From positions 1-27,442 of the forward strand of contig JASHSH010000365.1 of assembly GCA_030040955.1 (NCBI GenBank): 27,442 nucleotides of DNA, given 5' to 3'. The notes under the pieces were generated by a model. It ran no database searches. It worked only from the letters and a program-made list of their open reading frames with translations, and was not told the origin of the DNA. The position numbers and the translations under genes are program-made. Source of the stretch: Rhodospirillales bacterium (GTDB lineage Bacteria; Pseudomonadota; Alphaproteobacteria; Rhodospirillales; Magnetospirillaceae). Of this stretch, positions 7,015-15,330 are shown piece after piece. Within the stretch, counting starts at the first letter, position 1; the number at the start of each line of letters is the position of its first letter.

Positions 7015-9123
7015 TCAATAGGGCACAATATCGAAGCTGTAGCTGATCCTTCGCCCGTCCGCGGCGAGCGGCACCGTCATGTGCCAGACGAAGGACGGAA
7101 AGGTGACCAGCAGACCCGGCCGCGGCAGGATCATGCGCTCGGCCGTGGGTGCGCCATTCCGCCGCCAGCGTTCTTCGCCCGGGCCGAGGCGCAGCCAGCC
7201 CTGGCGGGTCGGGTCGTCCGCGCGCACCGACGGCGGAACCTCCACATAGTAGACCCCGCTCAGCCAGCCTTCGGCGTGGATGTGGGGAATCTGGTGACCC
7301 TCGCGCTCCATGATCACGGTCCAGGCGTTCATCCGGTAGGTTTGGGGCGCGTGGGCGTCGAACGGATGCAGATTCGGCGCGACGGAATCGATGCGCTCCT
7401 CGACCGCCCGCAGAATCGCCGAATTCAGCGCCGCGATCTCCGGCTCGCCGCTGTCGGCCAGATTGCCGCTGTGCCATCCGGCCCGCGTGGCATGCCGGCT
7501 TGGGGACGGTTCGAGGCTCGACACCCGAGATAGCGCGCGCGCCAGCTTGGCGTTGAACTTGTCGATCCAGGCATAGCCCGCGGGCACGGGAAGTTCCTGC
7601 GTCACGACCAGACGGTCCAAATCGGCAAGCGCGGATTCCTCGGCGTGGCGGCCCAGTTCGGCCAGCGCGATGCATTCGAAGGCGAGCGCGCGGGCATCCC
7701 ATCTTCCGTCGGCCAGAATTCGCTCGGCCTGGGCGAGCGCCTGTCGTGCCTTGCCCTGTCCGAGCAGCGCCGGCATCAGGTTGTTGCGCGCACCGACATG
7801 CCGCGGGTCGCGTGCCTGCGCCCGACGGAACGCGGCAGCGGCGGCGCGATAATCGTGCAGCTCGAACCAGGCTTGGCCGAGCAGAAAGGCGGATTCCGCT
7901 GCGCCGTCGGCAACGGCGCGGCGCAAGGCGACGACGGCGTCGACCGGCCTTCCCGCCGCGAGCAGCGCCTCGCCGAGCACTCGTTGGACATAAGCCGATT
8001 TTGGCGCCGCGGCGGCCGCCTCCTCGGCCAGCGCCGTGGCCTCGGCTGGCTTGCCGAGCTGCAAGGCCGCGCGGGCCTCGCCGGCAAGGACGAAAGGCTG
8101 ACGCCCGCTTCGCGCGACCAGCTCTTCGCCGAGTCCGAACGCCATTTCGGGTTGACGGTGACGCAGATGCAGGTCGATCCGGCGCAGGTCGGGCGTCGAC
8201 CAGGCCTCGAACATGGATTTCGCGCGCGAAGACGGCAGCGGGAGCCAATGGCGGCGCCGAGGGGCGGCACGCGATTCCTCCTGTCGCGCCACATAATCGT
8301 AGAGCCGCTCCGCTCCTTCCGCGTTGCCCTCATGCAACCGGCCGTGCGCCACGGAGAGAATATCCGCGCGCGTACGCGCCTTGAAGGCGGGCAAGTGCAG
8401 GATGCGCGGGCGATCCCGATTGTTCTCCGGCAGGCGGGAGCCGCGATAGTTCCAGGAATAGTCCAGGGTGCGCAGCCGCAGGCCGAATTTGTTGCTTTCC
8501 GGGCCGAGAATTTCGACCAGGCTGATCTGATCCATGCACAGAAGTTTGCGGCGCACGTCCGGGTCCGCGACATGGGCAAGCGCGGGCAGTGTCGGCAGCG
8601 GATCGAGACCAGCGAGGCGGAAATTCCGCTCCGAGGATTCCGCCCATGCGCGCAGCCAGGACCACACCGCGTCGCCGCGGCGGAACAGCGCGAGGCCGGC
8701 GTTGAACATGCGCTTTCCGAATCGGCGCCGCGAATAGCTGTCGTCGGGCGCGGTCTCGACCATCGCCAGATCGCATTCGTCGAGCAGGTCGAACAGGCCG
8801 GGCAATTCGTGGGTGAAGATGCGCGTGTCGGTGTCGAGATGAAGGGTGCGCTCGTACGGGGTCAATGGAAGCGAGCGCAGCCGGTTGAGCTGGCCGGCCG
8901 CCCAATCCGACGCGATGCCGCTCACCCCCGCGATCCGCCGCACCTCGTCGAACCGCCCCACCCCGCACAGCGGGTGGTCGGGCCGATCGGTGAACAGGGT
9001 GACGGACAGGTCGGGGAATCGCCGCTTCACGCTGTCGGCGGAAAGGAACGCCTCCTCGACATAGCGGTCGTCCTGGCTCGCGACGTAGACGATGCCGCGC
9101 GCGGCGCCGGTGGCGGCGTTCAT
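7015..9123 (-). CDS. Trifunctional-looking fusion: GT-A glycosyltransferase, TPR region, 2OG-Fe(II) oxygenase
   Basis: The protein has 702 residues from an ATG at 9123, five bases from the upstream gene's TGA. Residues about 9-250 look like a GT-A-type nucleotide-sugar transferase: GIVYVASQDDRYVEEA at the N-terminus, an LHLDTDTRIF stretch with the D97-x-D99 metal/donor motif, and NAGLALFRRGD (141-151), where these enzymes carry a conserved NxG. Residues about 310-500 are degenerate TPR-like helices. Residues about 595-702 match the putative 2OG-Fe(II) oxygenase family found in TPR proteins (2OG-FeII_Oxy_5 type): HIHAEGWLSGVYYVEVP (614-630), PGLLVTFPSFVWH (669-681) and RRISYSFDI (691-699). H614/H616 and H681 are candidate iron ligands, and R691 or R692 a candidate 2-oxoglutarate anchor. 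I infer that it glycosylates and hydroxylates one acceptor. It is the last gene of a minus-strand operon. Confidence 0.82.
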   Translation of the reverse strand: MNAATGAARGIVYVASQDDRYVEEAFLSADSVKRRFPDLSVTLFTDRPDHPLCGVGRFDEVRRIAGVSGIASDWAAGQLNRLRSLPLTPYERTLHLDTDTRIFTHELPGLFDLLDECDLAMVETAPDDSYSRRRFGKRMFNAGLALFRRGDAVWSWLRAWAESSERNFRLAGLDPLPTLPALAHVADPDVRRKLLCMDQISLVEILGPESNKFGLRLRTLDYSWNYRGSRLPENNRDRPRILHLPAFKARTRADILSVAHGRLHEGNAEGAERLYDYVARQEESRAAPRRRHWLPLPSSRAKSMFEAWSTPDLRRIDLHLRHRQPEMAFGLGEELVARSGRQPFVLAGEARAALQLGKPAEATALAEEAAAAAPKSAYVQRVLGEALLAAGRPVDAVVALRRAVADGAAESAFLLGQAWFELHDYRAAAAAFRRAQARDPRHVGARNNLMPALLGQGKARQALAQAERILADGRWDARALAFECIALAELGRHAEESALADLDRLVVTQELPVPAGYAWIDKFNAKLARALSRVSSLEPSPSRHATRAGWHSGNLADSGEPEIAALNSAILRAVEERIDSVAPNLHPFDAHAPQTYRMNAWTVIMEREGHQIPHIHAEGWLSGVYYVEVPPSVRADDPTRQGWLRLGPGEERWRRNGAPTAERMILPRPGLLVTFPSFVWHMTVPLAADGRRISYSFDIVPY

Positions 9124-9127
9124 CGGT

Positions 9128-10876
9128 TCAGGCCCCGCCGGGCGGCGCGACCGCGAACGGCTCGGGCTGCATGCCCCGGCACGCGCGCTCCCACATCCGC
9201 GCGTAGGCCGCCTCGATGCCGCGCGCGAACCGGGGCGTGTCGAACAGCGGCAGCGACAGACGATCCCGTCGCAGCCCATCCCGGATGGCGGCCAACCTCG
9301 CCGGATCCGCGGCCAGAGACATCGCCAGCGATTCGTATTCTTGCGGCGATCGCGTCACCAGCTCGCCGAGGCCGGCGGCGTGCAGCAAGCTCGCGCCCAC
9401 CCGGCCGGCGAAGGTTTCCCCGAGGCAGGTGATCGCGGGCAATCCCGCCCACAGCGCGTCGCTCATCGTCGTATGGGCGCCGTAGGGGAGCGTGTCCAGG
9501 AACAGATCCGCGAGTCGATGCCGGGCGAGGTGTGCGGGCAGTTCCGTGCGCGGCGCGAAAACCACGCGCGCCGGATCGACCTCCCGAGCGCTGGCCTCGC
9601 GCCGCAAATTGGCCCGTACCTGATCGAGCAAATCGGGCGCGGCCGAGTCGAGCAGCCAGAGCACGCTTTCCGGGACCGCGCGAAGCAGCCGCATCCATAT
9701 CGCGAAGAATTCGGGCGTGAGCTTGACCGGCGCGTTGAAGCAGCAAAATACGAATCCTCGTTCCGGCAATCCGCATTCGACGCGGGTCGGCACGCGTTCC
9801 GCGATCGGGCGCATCCTGTCGTTCGGCTGATAGCAATGCGGCAGCTGCACGATCCGTTCGGAAAAATTGCGCTGCTCGGTTATCGGCAGGAGGTGGCGAT
9901 CCGCGAGCACGTAATCGATCCAGTCGGCGCCCGTCGTGCCCGGATAGCCGAGATAGGCGACCTGAATCGGCGCCGGATGTCGGCGCAAGATGTCCATCGC
10001 GTTCGGTTCCATATGCCCCATCAGATCGATGGCGATGTCCACGCCATCGGCGCGGATGCGCGCCGCCGCATCCGCTGCCGGAAGGCCGCCGATATCGACG
10101 AAGTCATCGACGCCCGAGCGCATGCGCGCGCGCATCGGTCCATCGTCGTCGGGGCCGATGGAATAGGCACGGACCTCGAAGCGGCCGCGATCGTGGCGCT
10201 CGAACAGCTCGGCGATGAGAAATGCGACGGCGTGCTCGCGGAAAGTGCCGGACACATAGCCGAGGCGAATGCGCCCGTTCTCCCGCGCGCGCAAGGACGG
10301 ACCAGCAATTGCGCGCAGACCGAGGGAATCAATCTGACGGCGCGCGCAGATATACTGGTCTCTCGACGTCGAGCGGAGGAACAGCAAGATCGTTGGCCGC
10401 AGGCAGGCGCCGCGCTCCCGCACCGCTTCGATAACCTCCTGTTCGTCGGCTTCGACGCGCGACCAATCGCAAACCGAGCGGTTCGCAATCGCCCGCTCCC
10501 CCAGCGCATCGCCATAGCAGGAGCGATGCGCCGCGGAGGCGACCGCCTGGGAATTGATGGCGAGCGCCTTGGCGTATTCGCCCAGCGCCTGGTCGCGCCG
10601 GCCGAGGCGGAACAGGGCATCGCCCAACCCGACCAGTGCCGCGGCGTCGCGCGGTTCCAGCTCGTGCGCGCGCAGGTACAGCGCGCCCGCCTCGACGAAG
10701 TTTCCCTTGCGCCACCGGCCTTCGGCGAGCGCGCGACACTCCGCCGCCGATCGGGGCTCGTGTGGCGGAGACGTCTCGGAGACCGCGACGGATCCGTCCA
10801 TGGCTCGCCGCGGTTCTTCCGCCGAATTCGGACCGGCGGCCATAAGACCCTTCAATTTTCCAAGCAGCGATGGCAC
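9128..10876 (-). CDS. TPR plus GT41 (O-GlcNAc transferase/SPINDLY-like) glycosyltransferase
   Basis: The protein has 582 residues. It starts at a GTG at 10876 with GAGGAA at 10881-10886, four bases upstream, which decides the start. One or two TPRs lie at about 45-110, a short array for this family. The GT41 catalytic region runs from about 200 to the end: RIRLGYVSGTFREHAVAFL with H215 at the position of the conserved His of OGT, PAPIQVAYLGYPGTTGADWIDY (301-322 region), K385 in FNAPVKLTPEFF and LPYGAHTTMSDALWAG with H468. These are the residues expected in an active cytoplasmic enzyme moving a sugar from UDP- or another nucleotide-sugar onto Ser/Thr of a protein. One deviation is MGHM at 286-289, where relatives have NGHT. 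It lies just upstream of the GT/TPR/oxygenase fusion and downstream of the CgeB-like gene, so the products probably share an acceptor. Confidence 0.9.
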   Translation of the reverse strand: MPSLLGKLKGLMAAGPNSAEEPRRAMDGSVAVSETSPPHEPRSAAECRALAEGRWRKGNFVEAGALYLRAHELEPRDAAALVGLGDALFRLGRRDQALGEYAKALAINSQAVASAAHRSCYGDALGERAIANRSVCDWSRVEADEQEVIEAVRERGACLRPTILLFLRSTSRDQYICARRQIDSLGLRAIAGPSLRARENGRIRLGYVSGTFREHAVAFLIAELFERHDRGRFEVRAYSIGPDDDGPMRARMRSGVDDFVDIGGLPAADAAARIRADGVDIAIDLMGHMEPNAMDILRRHPAPIQVAYLGYPGTTGADWIDYVLADRHLLPITEQRNFSERIVQLPHCYQPNDRMRPIAERVPTRVECGLPERGFVFCCFNAPVKLTPEFFAIWMRLLRAVPESVLWLLDSAAPDLLDQVRANLRREASAREVDPARVVFAPRTELPAHLARHRLADLFLDTLPYGAHTTMSDALWAGLPAITCLGETFAGRVGASLLHAAGLGELVTRSPQEYESLAMSLAADPARLAAIRDGLRRDRLSLPLFDTPRFARGIEAAYARMWERACRGMQPEPFAVAPPGGA

Positions 10877-10880
10877 TCGT

Positions 10881-10886
10881 TTCCTC
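10881..10886 (-). promoter_or_regulatory. Ribosome-binding site GAGGAA deciding the GTG start of the GT41 gene
   Basis: On the minus strand GAGGAA is followed by ACGA and then the GTG at 10876. This is the clearest ribosome site in the operon and supports a GTG start over internal ATGs. Confidence 0.7.
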
Positions 10887-10908
10887 GAGGTCCGACGTTG
10901 TCAGCGCG

Positions 10909-11904
10909 CTAAAGGTCACCGATGGCGATTCGTGACGCAGAAAGGACGGCGGTTTCCCGAATCGCCGAACGGAGGTAATCGACCTGATCGCGGCGGCAAA
11001 ATATCTCGAAGCCATGCTCCTCGACCTCGCGTCGGCGGGCATCGGAGCGAACAAGATCCACGCAGGCGGCGACCAGGCGGTCCAGCGGTACGTCGACGAT
11101 CGCTTGGCGAACATCCGGCTCAACGTCCGTGCCGGGATAGCATTCGCTTACCACGACTTTTCGGTTCGCCAGCGGATAGGAGGTTCGCACGATCTCGTGA
11201 ATCAGACTGTCGTGAAACTGAATATTGACGACGACCTTGGATCGCGCAATCCAAGCGTCGCGGACGGCGCCATATGCGCCGTACAGACCGCGCACGCGAA
11301 GGCCGGCCTGTTGAAGCGCGAGCAGCACCATCCTGCGCCGGTCGTTGATCGAGCCATAGAAGAGCACGTCGACGTCCTGCTCGGGAACGGGCTCGATGCG
11401 CCGGAGCTGCGGAACATATCCGATGCGCAGAATTCGGACACCGTCGTGCCCTAGTTCATCTCTCCAAATCGAGGCATTTCGCGGGCTGTAGTCCCAGAGC
11501 GGGAATCCGCGCGTCAGCTCCAGGTACTCGGGGAGTCGGCCTTGCGAAGCCGGTCGGTCCATTGGCTCCAGATTGCAGATGACGGAGTTCGGCGGCAGCC
11601 GCAGGGGTTGTCCGACAAACGTGAGAAGATGCGCACCAAATACCAGGTTGATGCCTTCTCCGACGAGGGGCTCATTGACCGCGAAGTCGGTGGTCGCCCC
11701 GAGCGAGGGGAACGCACTCCGCAAGGCGAGAATCAGCTCGGCGAACGCACCGGTGTGCGGGTTGGTCGGCGGCTGGACAAGCAGCAGACGCACGCGCCTC
11801 CACGCCTCCGGGAGGACGAATTCCTCCGCCGGAGGGACCTCCGCGGACTTGACCTCGCCTGCGGTCCGCCACCAAGCCACGCTAGCACTTGGACATCGCG
11901 GCAC
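10909..11904 (-). CDS. Glycosyltransferase family 1 / CgeB-like protein
   Basis: The protein has 331 residues if the GTG at 11904 is used, overlapping the end of rfbD by 23 bases. A GTG at 11880, two bases past the rfbD stop, is an alternative that would remove eight residues. The N-terminal half resembles a Rossmann-type GT-B lobe (VRLLLVQPPTNPHTGAFAE at 38-56). The C-terminal half begins with VDVLFYGSINDRRR (178-191) and runs through KVVVNIQFHDSLIHEIVR (223-240), as seen in CgeB-like and Glyco_trans_1_2-type proteins, where a Glu/His-rich loop binds the donor. The substrate is unknown. It is probably translationally coupled to rfbD, which makes a rhamnose donor the obvious hypothesis, though nothing in the protein itself proves it. 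Confidence 0.7.
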   Translation of the reverse strand: MPRCPSASVAWWRTAGEVKSAEVPPAEEFVLPEAWRRVRLLLVQPPTNPHTGAFAELILALRSAFPSLGATTDFAVNEPLVGEGINLVFGAHLLTFVGQPLRLPPNSVICNLEPMDRPASQGRLPEYLELTRGFPLWDYSPRNASIWRDELGHDGVRILRIGYVPQLRRIEPVPEQDVDVLFYGSINDRRRMVLLALQQAGLRVRGLYGAYGAVRDAWIARSKVVVNIQFHDSLIHEIVRTSYPLANRKVVVSECYPGTDVEPDVRQAIVDVPLDRLVAACVDLVRSDARRREVEEHGFEIFCRRDQVDYLRSAIRETAVLSASRIAIGDL

Positions 11905-12808
11905 CGTCTCGGCTTGGGCGCGCGGTTTGACGAATTGCCTTCAAATATTCGTCGACCATCCTGGACAGCGAATCCCGCCAGGGCGGAGCATGGATGCCGA
12001 AGACTCGCGCGATCTTCCCGCAGTCGAGCCTCGAGTCCGCCGGTCGGCGCGCATGGGTTGGCATGTCCGCCGTTCCGACGCGGATCACCCTGGGTCGGCG
12101 CAAACCGAACGAGGCGGCACGCTCGAAAATGGCCTCGGCATATTCCGCTCGGCTCACGCCGCCGTCGCCGCAAAAATGATATGTGCCCCAGGCTCGACTG
12201 CCGGCGGCGAGCGCGGCGGCGAGGCGGACCAACGCGCCGGCGAGGTCGCGCGCCCAGGTCGGCGAGCCGTGCTGATCCCCGACCACGCGCATTTCGTCGC
12301 GCGTTTCGGCGAGACCGAGCATGGTGCGGACGAAGTTCGTCGTCGAATCGCCGTATACCCAGGAAGTGCGCAGCACGATGTGCCGTAACGCGGCCTCGCG
12401 CACCGCACGTTCGCCGGCCTCTTTGCTCGCCCCGTACACGGATAGCGGCGCGACCCTGTCGTCCTCGACATAGGGGGCGCCCTTGGCGCCATCGAAGACA
12501 TAGTCCGTCGAGAAATGAATCAGCGGGATGCCGAGTTCGGCGCTCGCCCGCCCGAGATTTGCCGGCCCCTGTGCATTGACCGCGTATGCGCGATCCCGTT
12601 CGCTCTCGGCGCGATCGACGGCCGTGTAGGCGGCGAGATTGACGATGAGGTCCGGCGATTCTCTGCGGGCGACCGCCGTCACCGCGTCAGCCTCCACAAT
12701 ATCCAGCGCGGCGTGGTCCAGGCCGATCACGGTCCACTCGCCCGGCCACGCGGCGGACATAGCCTCGCGCCCGATCAAGCCGGCGGCGCCGGCGATCAGC
12801 ACTCTCAT
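11882..12808 (-). CDS. rfbD: dTDP-4-dehydrorhamnose reductase
   Basis: The protein has 308 residues, close to the usual length of about 300. It is an extended short-chain dehydrogenase with GAAGLIG (7-13) for NADPH binding, HFSTDYVFDG (98-107) with the Thr-Asp pair of the family, and the catalytic YGASK (Y125, K129). LRTSWVYG (146-153) is also typical of RmlD/RfbD. It reduces dTDP-4-dehydro-beta-L-rhamnose to dTDP-L-rhamnose, the last step of donor synthesis, in the cytoplasm. It is the first gene of a minus-strand operon whose other genes are glycosyltransferases. The other rhamnose-pathway genes are not nearby: no rfbB or rfbC is in the window, and the only rfbA relative, about 2.5 kb away, has lost its active site. 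So rfbD must draw on a pathway encoded elsewhere if it is to work. Confidence 0.93.
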   Translation of the reverse strand: MRVLIAGAAGLIGREAMSAAWPGEWTVIGLDHAALDIVEADAVTAVARRESPDLIVNLAAYTAVDRAESERDRAYAVNAQGPANLGRASAELGIPLIHFSTDYVFDGAKGAPYVEDDRVAPLSVYGASKEAGERAVREAALRHIVLRTSWVYGDSTTNFVRTMLGLAETRDEMRVVGDQHGSPTWARDLAGALVRLAAALAAGSRAWGTYHFCGDGGVSRAEYAEAIFERAASFGLRRPRVIRVGTADMPTHARRPADSRLDCGKIARVFGIHAPPWRDSLSRMVDEYLKAIRQTARPSRDGAAMSKC

Positions 12809-12990
12809 GGCCCAATCACGCTCGCCTCGCCATCATTCAGCGCCGAACAATATCAGCGCCCCGGCGAACGAGGATAGCCAAAACTCGGACCGACCGTCTT
12901 GCCCGGCTTGGCGTGGGATTGGCGATGCGGGATGATGCCGGGGCGGCATGTCGTGTCGGCACGCGATCGGGCGAAGTACAGGGGACGGGC

Positions 12991-14328
12991 TTGGCGGCGG
13001 ACGACTACTACGAAGGCCTCAATCACCAGCTGCTCGAAGCGATACCTCCGTCGAGCAAGGTGCTGGAGTTGGGCTGCGGCGCGGGTCGATTGGGGGAGCA
13101 ATACAAGGCGCTGAACCCGTCGGTCATCTGGAACGGCGTCGACATTCACGGACCAGCCCTGAAGCTCGCCGCCGCTCGTCTGGACCGCGTTTGGCAGGCC
13201 GATCTCGATAGCGTCAGACTGGAGAAATTCGGGGACGATTACGATTGTGTGGTCGCCGGGGATGTTCTTGAGCACATCAAGGAACCCGAGCGCCTTCTTC
13301 TACAACTCCGCGAAATTACGGTGCCTTGGGCACATTTGGTTCTCTGTATACCCAATATGTCCCACATCTCGGTAATCGAGCGTCTGCTGCTCGGAGATCT
13401 CTGCTACGACGATCAGGGTCTTCTCGACCGAACCCATCTGAGATTTTTCTCCCGCGGCTCGCTGTTCAAGCTGCTGCTGGATTGCGGTTGGCTGCCGGAC
13501 CTCAAGGACCGAATCCTGGCCAGACACATGAATGGCGATCTGGCTGTCCGCCTGGTGGATAGCGCGGTCGAACTGGGCGCCTCGCCGGAGACGGCGAAGG
13601 GGATATTGTTCACCTTCCAGATGATCGTGGACTGCGTCCGAAGCGAACAGAGCGTATCTAGCGCCTCGGCCACCGTAAGCACCATCGTACCGGTCAACAA
13701 CGAATTGCAGCTCTCCCTGAATGTCGCCCGCTCGCCAGGGTTGGTCGAAATCGGCTCGGAACTGGTTACCTATGAGGGTGCCACAAGCGCGGCGGATGCG
13801 TTCGACTGGGCCCGCGTCCGCGCCAGCGGGGAATGGCTGCTGTACTGCCACCAGGACGTCTACCTTCCGGCCGGCTCGGGTCGGCTTCTCGTCGACATTT
13901 TGGACAAAATTCCGCGGGCGGAGCGCCCCCGCACCTTGATCGGATTCGTAGGCTTCGGCACCGAGTCGCTCGAGGACCCGTTTAGGCACGCGTTCGCGTC
14001 GGGACTGGTGATCGACCGGACGCGTCGCTTGGATTGGCCGGCGACTGATGTCGCGGTATCCATCGACGAGCTGGCCATCGTCGCGCATCGGGACAATCCC
14101 ATCCGCATCGATCCTTCACTGGGCTGGCACGCCTGGGCCACCGATCTGTGCTTGGCGGGGATCGTCGCCACTCCCCCTCGCTACACGAGGATCGTGCGCG
14201 TGCCGATTTTTCATAATTCGCTCAGCAACAACGAAGTATCCCAGGACTTCCGCGAGAGCGGCGCCAAGGTCGTGGCGAAATACCCACAATTTCGCGGGAT
14301 CAAATCGCTATGCGGCCGCCTGGGATAA
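12991..14328 (+). CDS. SAM-dependent methyltransferase fused to StrF-like glycosyltransferase
   Basis: The protein has 445 residues from a TTG at 12991 with AGGGGA at 12980-12985, five bases ahead. The frame is open further upstream (ATG at 12925, GTG at 12913), but those residues look non-conserved, and methyltransferases of this type usually begin just before the YYEGLN stretch seen here at residues 5-10. Residues about 25-190 are a class I methyltransferase with VLELGCGAGRLG (motif I), a GDVLEHIKEPE loop and LDRTHLRFFS. Residues about 225-445 resemble the StrF/Glyco_tranf_2_5-type domain: VSTIVPVNN, LLYCHQDVYLP, DELAIVAH, LGWHAWATDLCL and IFHNSLSNNE. It would methylate and extend a sugar chain, or use the methyltransferase to cap a glycan. 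It is divergent from rfbD. The domain calls are firm; substrate and start are less so. Confidence 0.83.
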   Translation: MAADDYYEGLNHQLLEAIPPSSKVLELGCGAGRLGEQYKALNPSVIWNGVDIHGPALKLAAARLDRVWQADLDSVRLEKFGDDYDCVVAGDVLEHIKEPERLLLQLREITVPWAHLVLCIPNMSHISVIERLLLGDLCYDDQGLLDRTHLRFFSRGSLFKLLLDCGWLPDLKDRILARHMNGDLAVRLVDSAVELGASPETAKGILFTFQMIVDCVRSEQSVSSASATVSTIVPVNNELQLSLNVARSPGLVEIGSELVTYEGATSAADAFDWARVRASGEWLLYCHQDVYLPAGSGRLLVDILDKIPRAERPRTLIGFVGFGTESLEDPFRHAFASGLVIDRTRRLDWPATDVAVSIDELAIVAHRDNPIRIDPSLGWHAWATDLCLAGIVATPPRYTRIVRVPIFHNSLSNNEVSQDFRESGAKVVAKYPQFRGIKSLCGRLG

Positions 14329-14364
14329 ACACGGAGGCGGCACCTAGGAGAGCGGCGTCGTCTT

Positions 14365-15330
14365 CTAGCCGCGATAACGCGCGAGCACTCCTTTGACAGC
14401 GGTCTCGAATGCGTCGCGACCGAAGTACTTCTGGGCAGCGATCCGTAAGCGAGCGCGGATCCCAAGGTCATTCCATTGTCGATCGAATTGCTCGAATCGA
14501 GCCGGGAATCCGTTCACATCCTCCGGATCGAAGAGCAATAGATCAGGCATAAGTTCCTTCAATTCGCGGTGCGCCGGAATATCGCTAAGCAACACCGGTC
14601 GCCCCAAGAGCATCGATTCGATCGCCGAAAGATTCTGGGCCTCGGATACGGCCGCGCTGATCAGGCCCCTCGATTTTTGAATAATCGAGATGGCATCGTC
14701 ATGAGGGACCTGGCCGACGAATTTGTGGAACGAGCTGGTAAGGCCGCTGGGCGCCTTGGCGCCCACGAAATATATCCTCGGAGTTACTGGAAGGTGGTTC
14801 AGCAATCGCAAAAGGCGGTCCTGCCCTTTTTGCTTGTTCCAGTACCCACTGCAAACATAGTATTTTTCGGGGCCGACGGTATCCGTCGAATTGGGGACCT
14901 CGACCCAATTTCTTAGCTGCAGGCGGGTCGTATCCGGTATCCACGCCGCGAACTCGTCGACTTGAAATCGGGATGGGAAGCCGGCGAACTTTAGCTCTCT
15001 CAACTGAAACCTGCCCGGTGCCGTGCGCATGACTTCGAAGAAGTACGCGGACTCGTGAATCCAGGCAAAGATCCGGTCCGCGCTCAAAGCTAGTTTCATG
15101 GCCAAGGGCACACTCACGACTGTATTGGCGACGATCAGCTCGGCGTCGCGCGCGCGCGAAATGTTGCACGGGGTCACTCCAAGCGCGCTGAACTCCTGCG
15201 CGAGCGGACCGCCTTTCAGCGAAATCAGCTCGACCGCGTGGCCCATCGTCCGGAGCGTCCTGGCTAATTGCAGCAGCGCGATCGGCGCACCCGAAAAATC
15301 GAGCTGATGGGATATGAGGACAATCCTCAT
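14365..15330 (-). CDS. Glycosyltransferase family 4 (GT-B)
   Basis: The protein has 321 residues from an ATG at 15330. This ATG overlaps the TGA of the upstream RfbA-like gene in an ATGA, the hallmark of translational coupling. The N-terminal lobe opens with MRIVLISHQLDFSGAPIALL, whose GAP loop is typical of GT4 acceptor-side lobes. The C-terminal lobe has YYVCSGYWNKQKGQDRLL (157-174), IYFVGAK and the donor-binding SEAQNLSAIESMLLGRPVL, with the E-x7-E pair at E230 and E238. It is a retaining sugar transferase, probably cytoplasmic or membrane-associated, acting in glycan assembly; donor and acceptor are unknown. Third-position GC is lower than in the MBL and lut genes, as often seen in transferred glycan genes. 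It converges with the methyltransferase-GT fusion across a 36-base gap that has no obvious terminator. Confidence 0.85.
   Translation of the reverse strand: MRIVLISHQLDFSGAPIALLQLARTLRTMGHAVELISLKGGPLAQEFSALGVTPCNISRARDAELIVANTVVSVPLAMKLALSADRIFAWIHESAYFFEVMRTAPGRFQLRELKFAGFPSRFQVDEFAAWIPDTTRLQLRNWVEVPNSTDTVGPEKYYVCSGYWNKQKGQDRLLRLLNHLPVTPRIYFVGAKAPSGLTSSFHKFVGQVPHDDAISIIQKSRGLISAAVSEAQNLSAIESMLLGRPVLLSDIPAHRELKELMPDLLLFDPEDVNGFPARFEQFDRQWNDLGIRARLRIAAQKYFGRDAFETAVKGVLARYRG

Noticed and set aside
7645..10912. Long plus-strand open frames (7645-9432 and 9092-10912) opposite the GT fusion and GT41 genes
   Set aside because: Shadows; arginine-rich, without domain motifs, and opposite well-supported genes.
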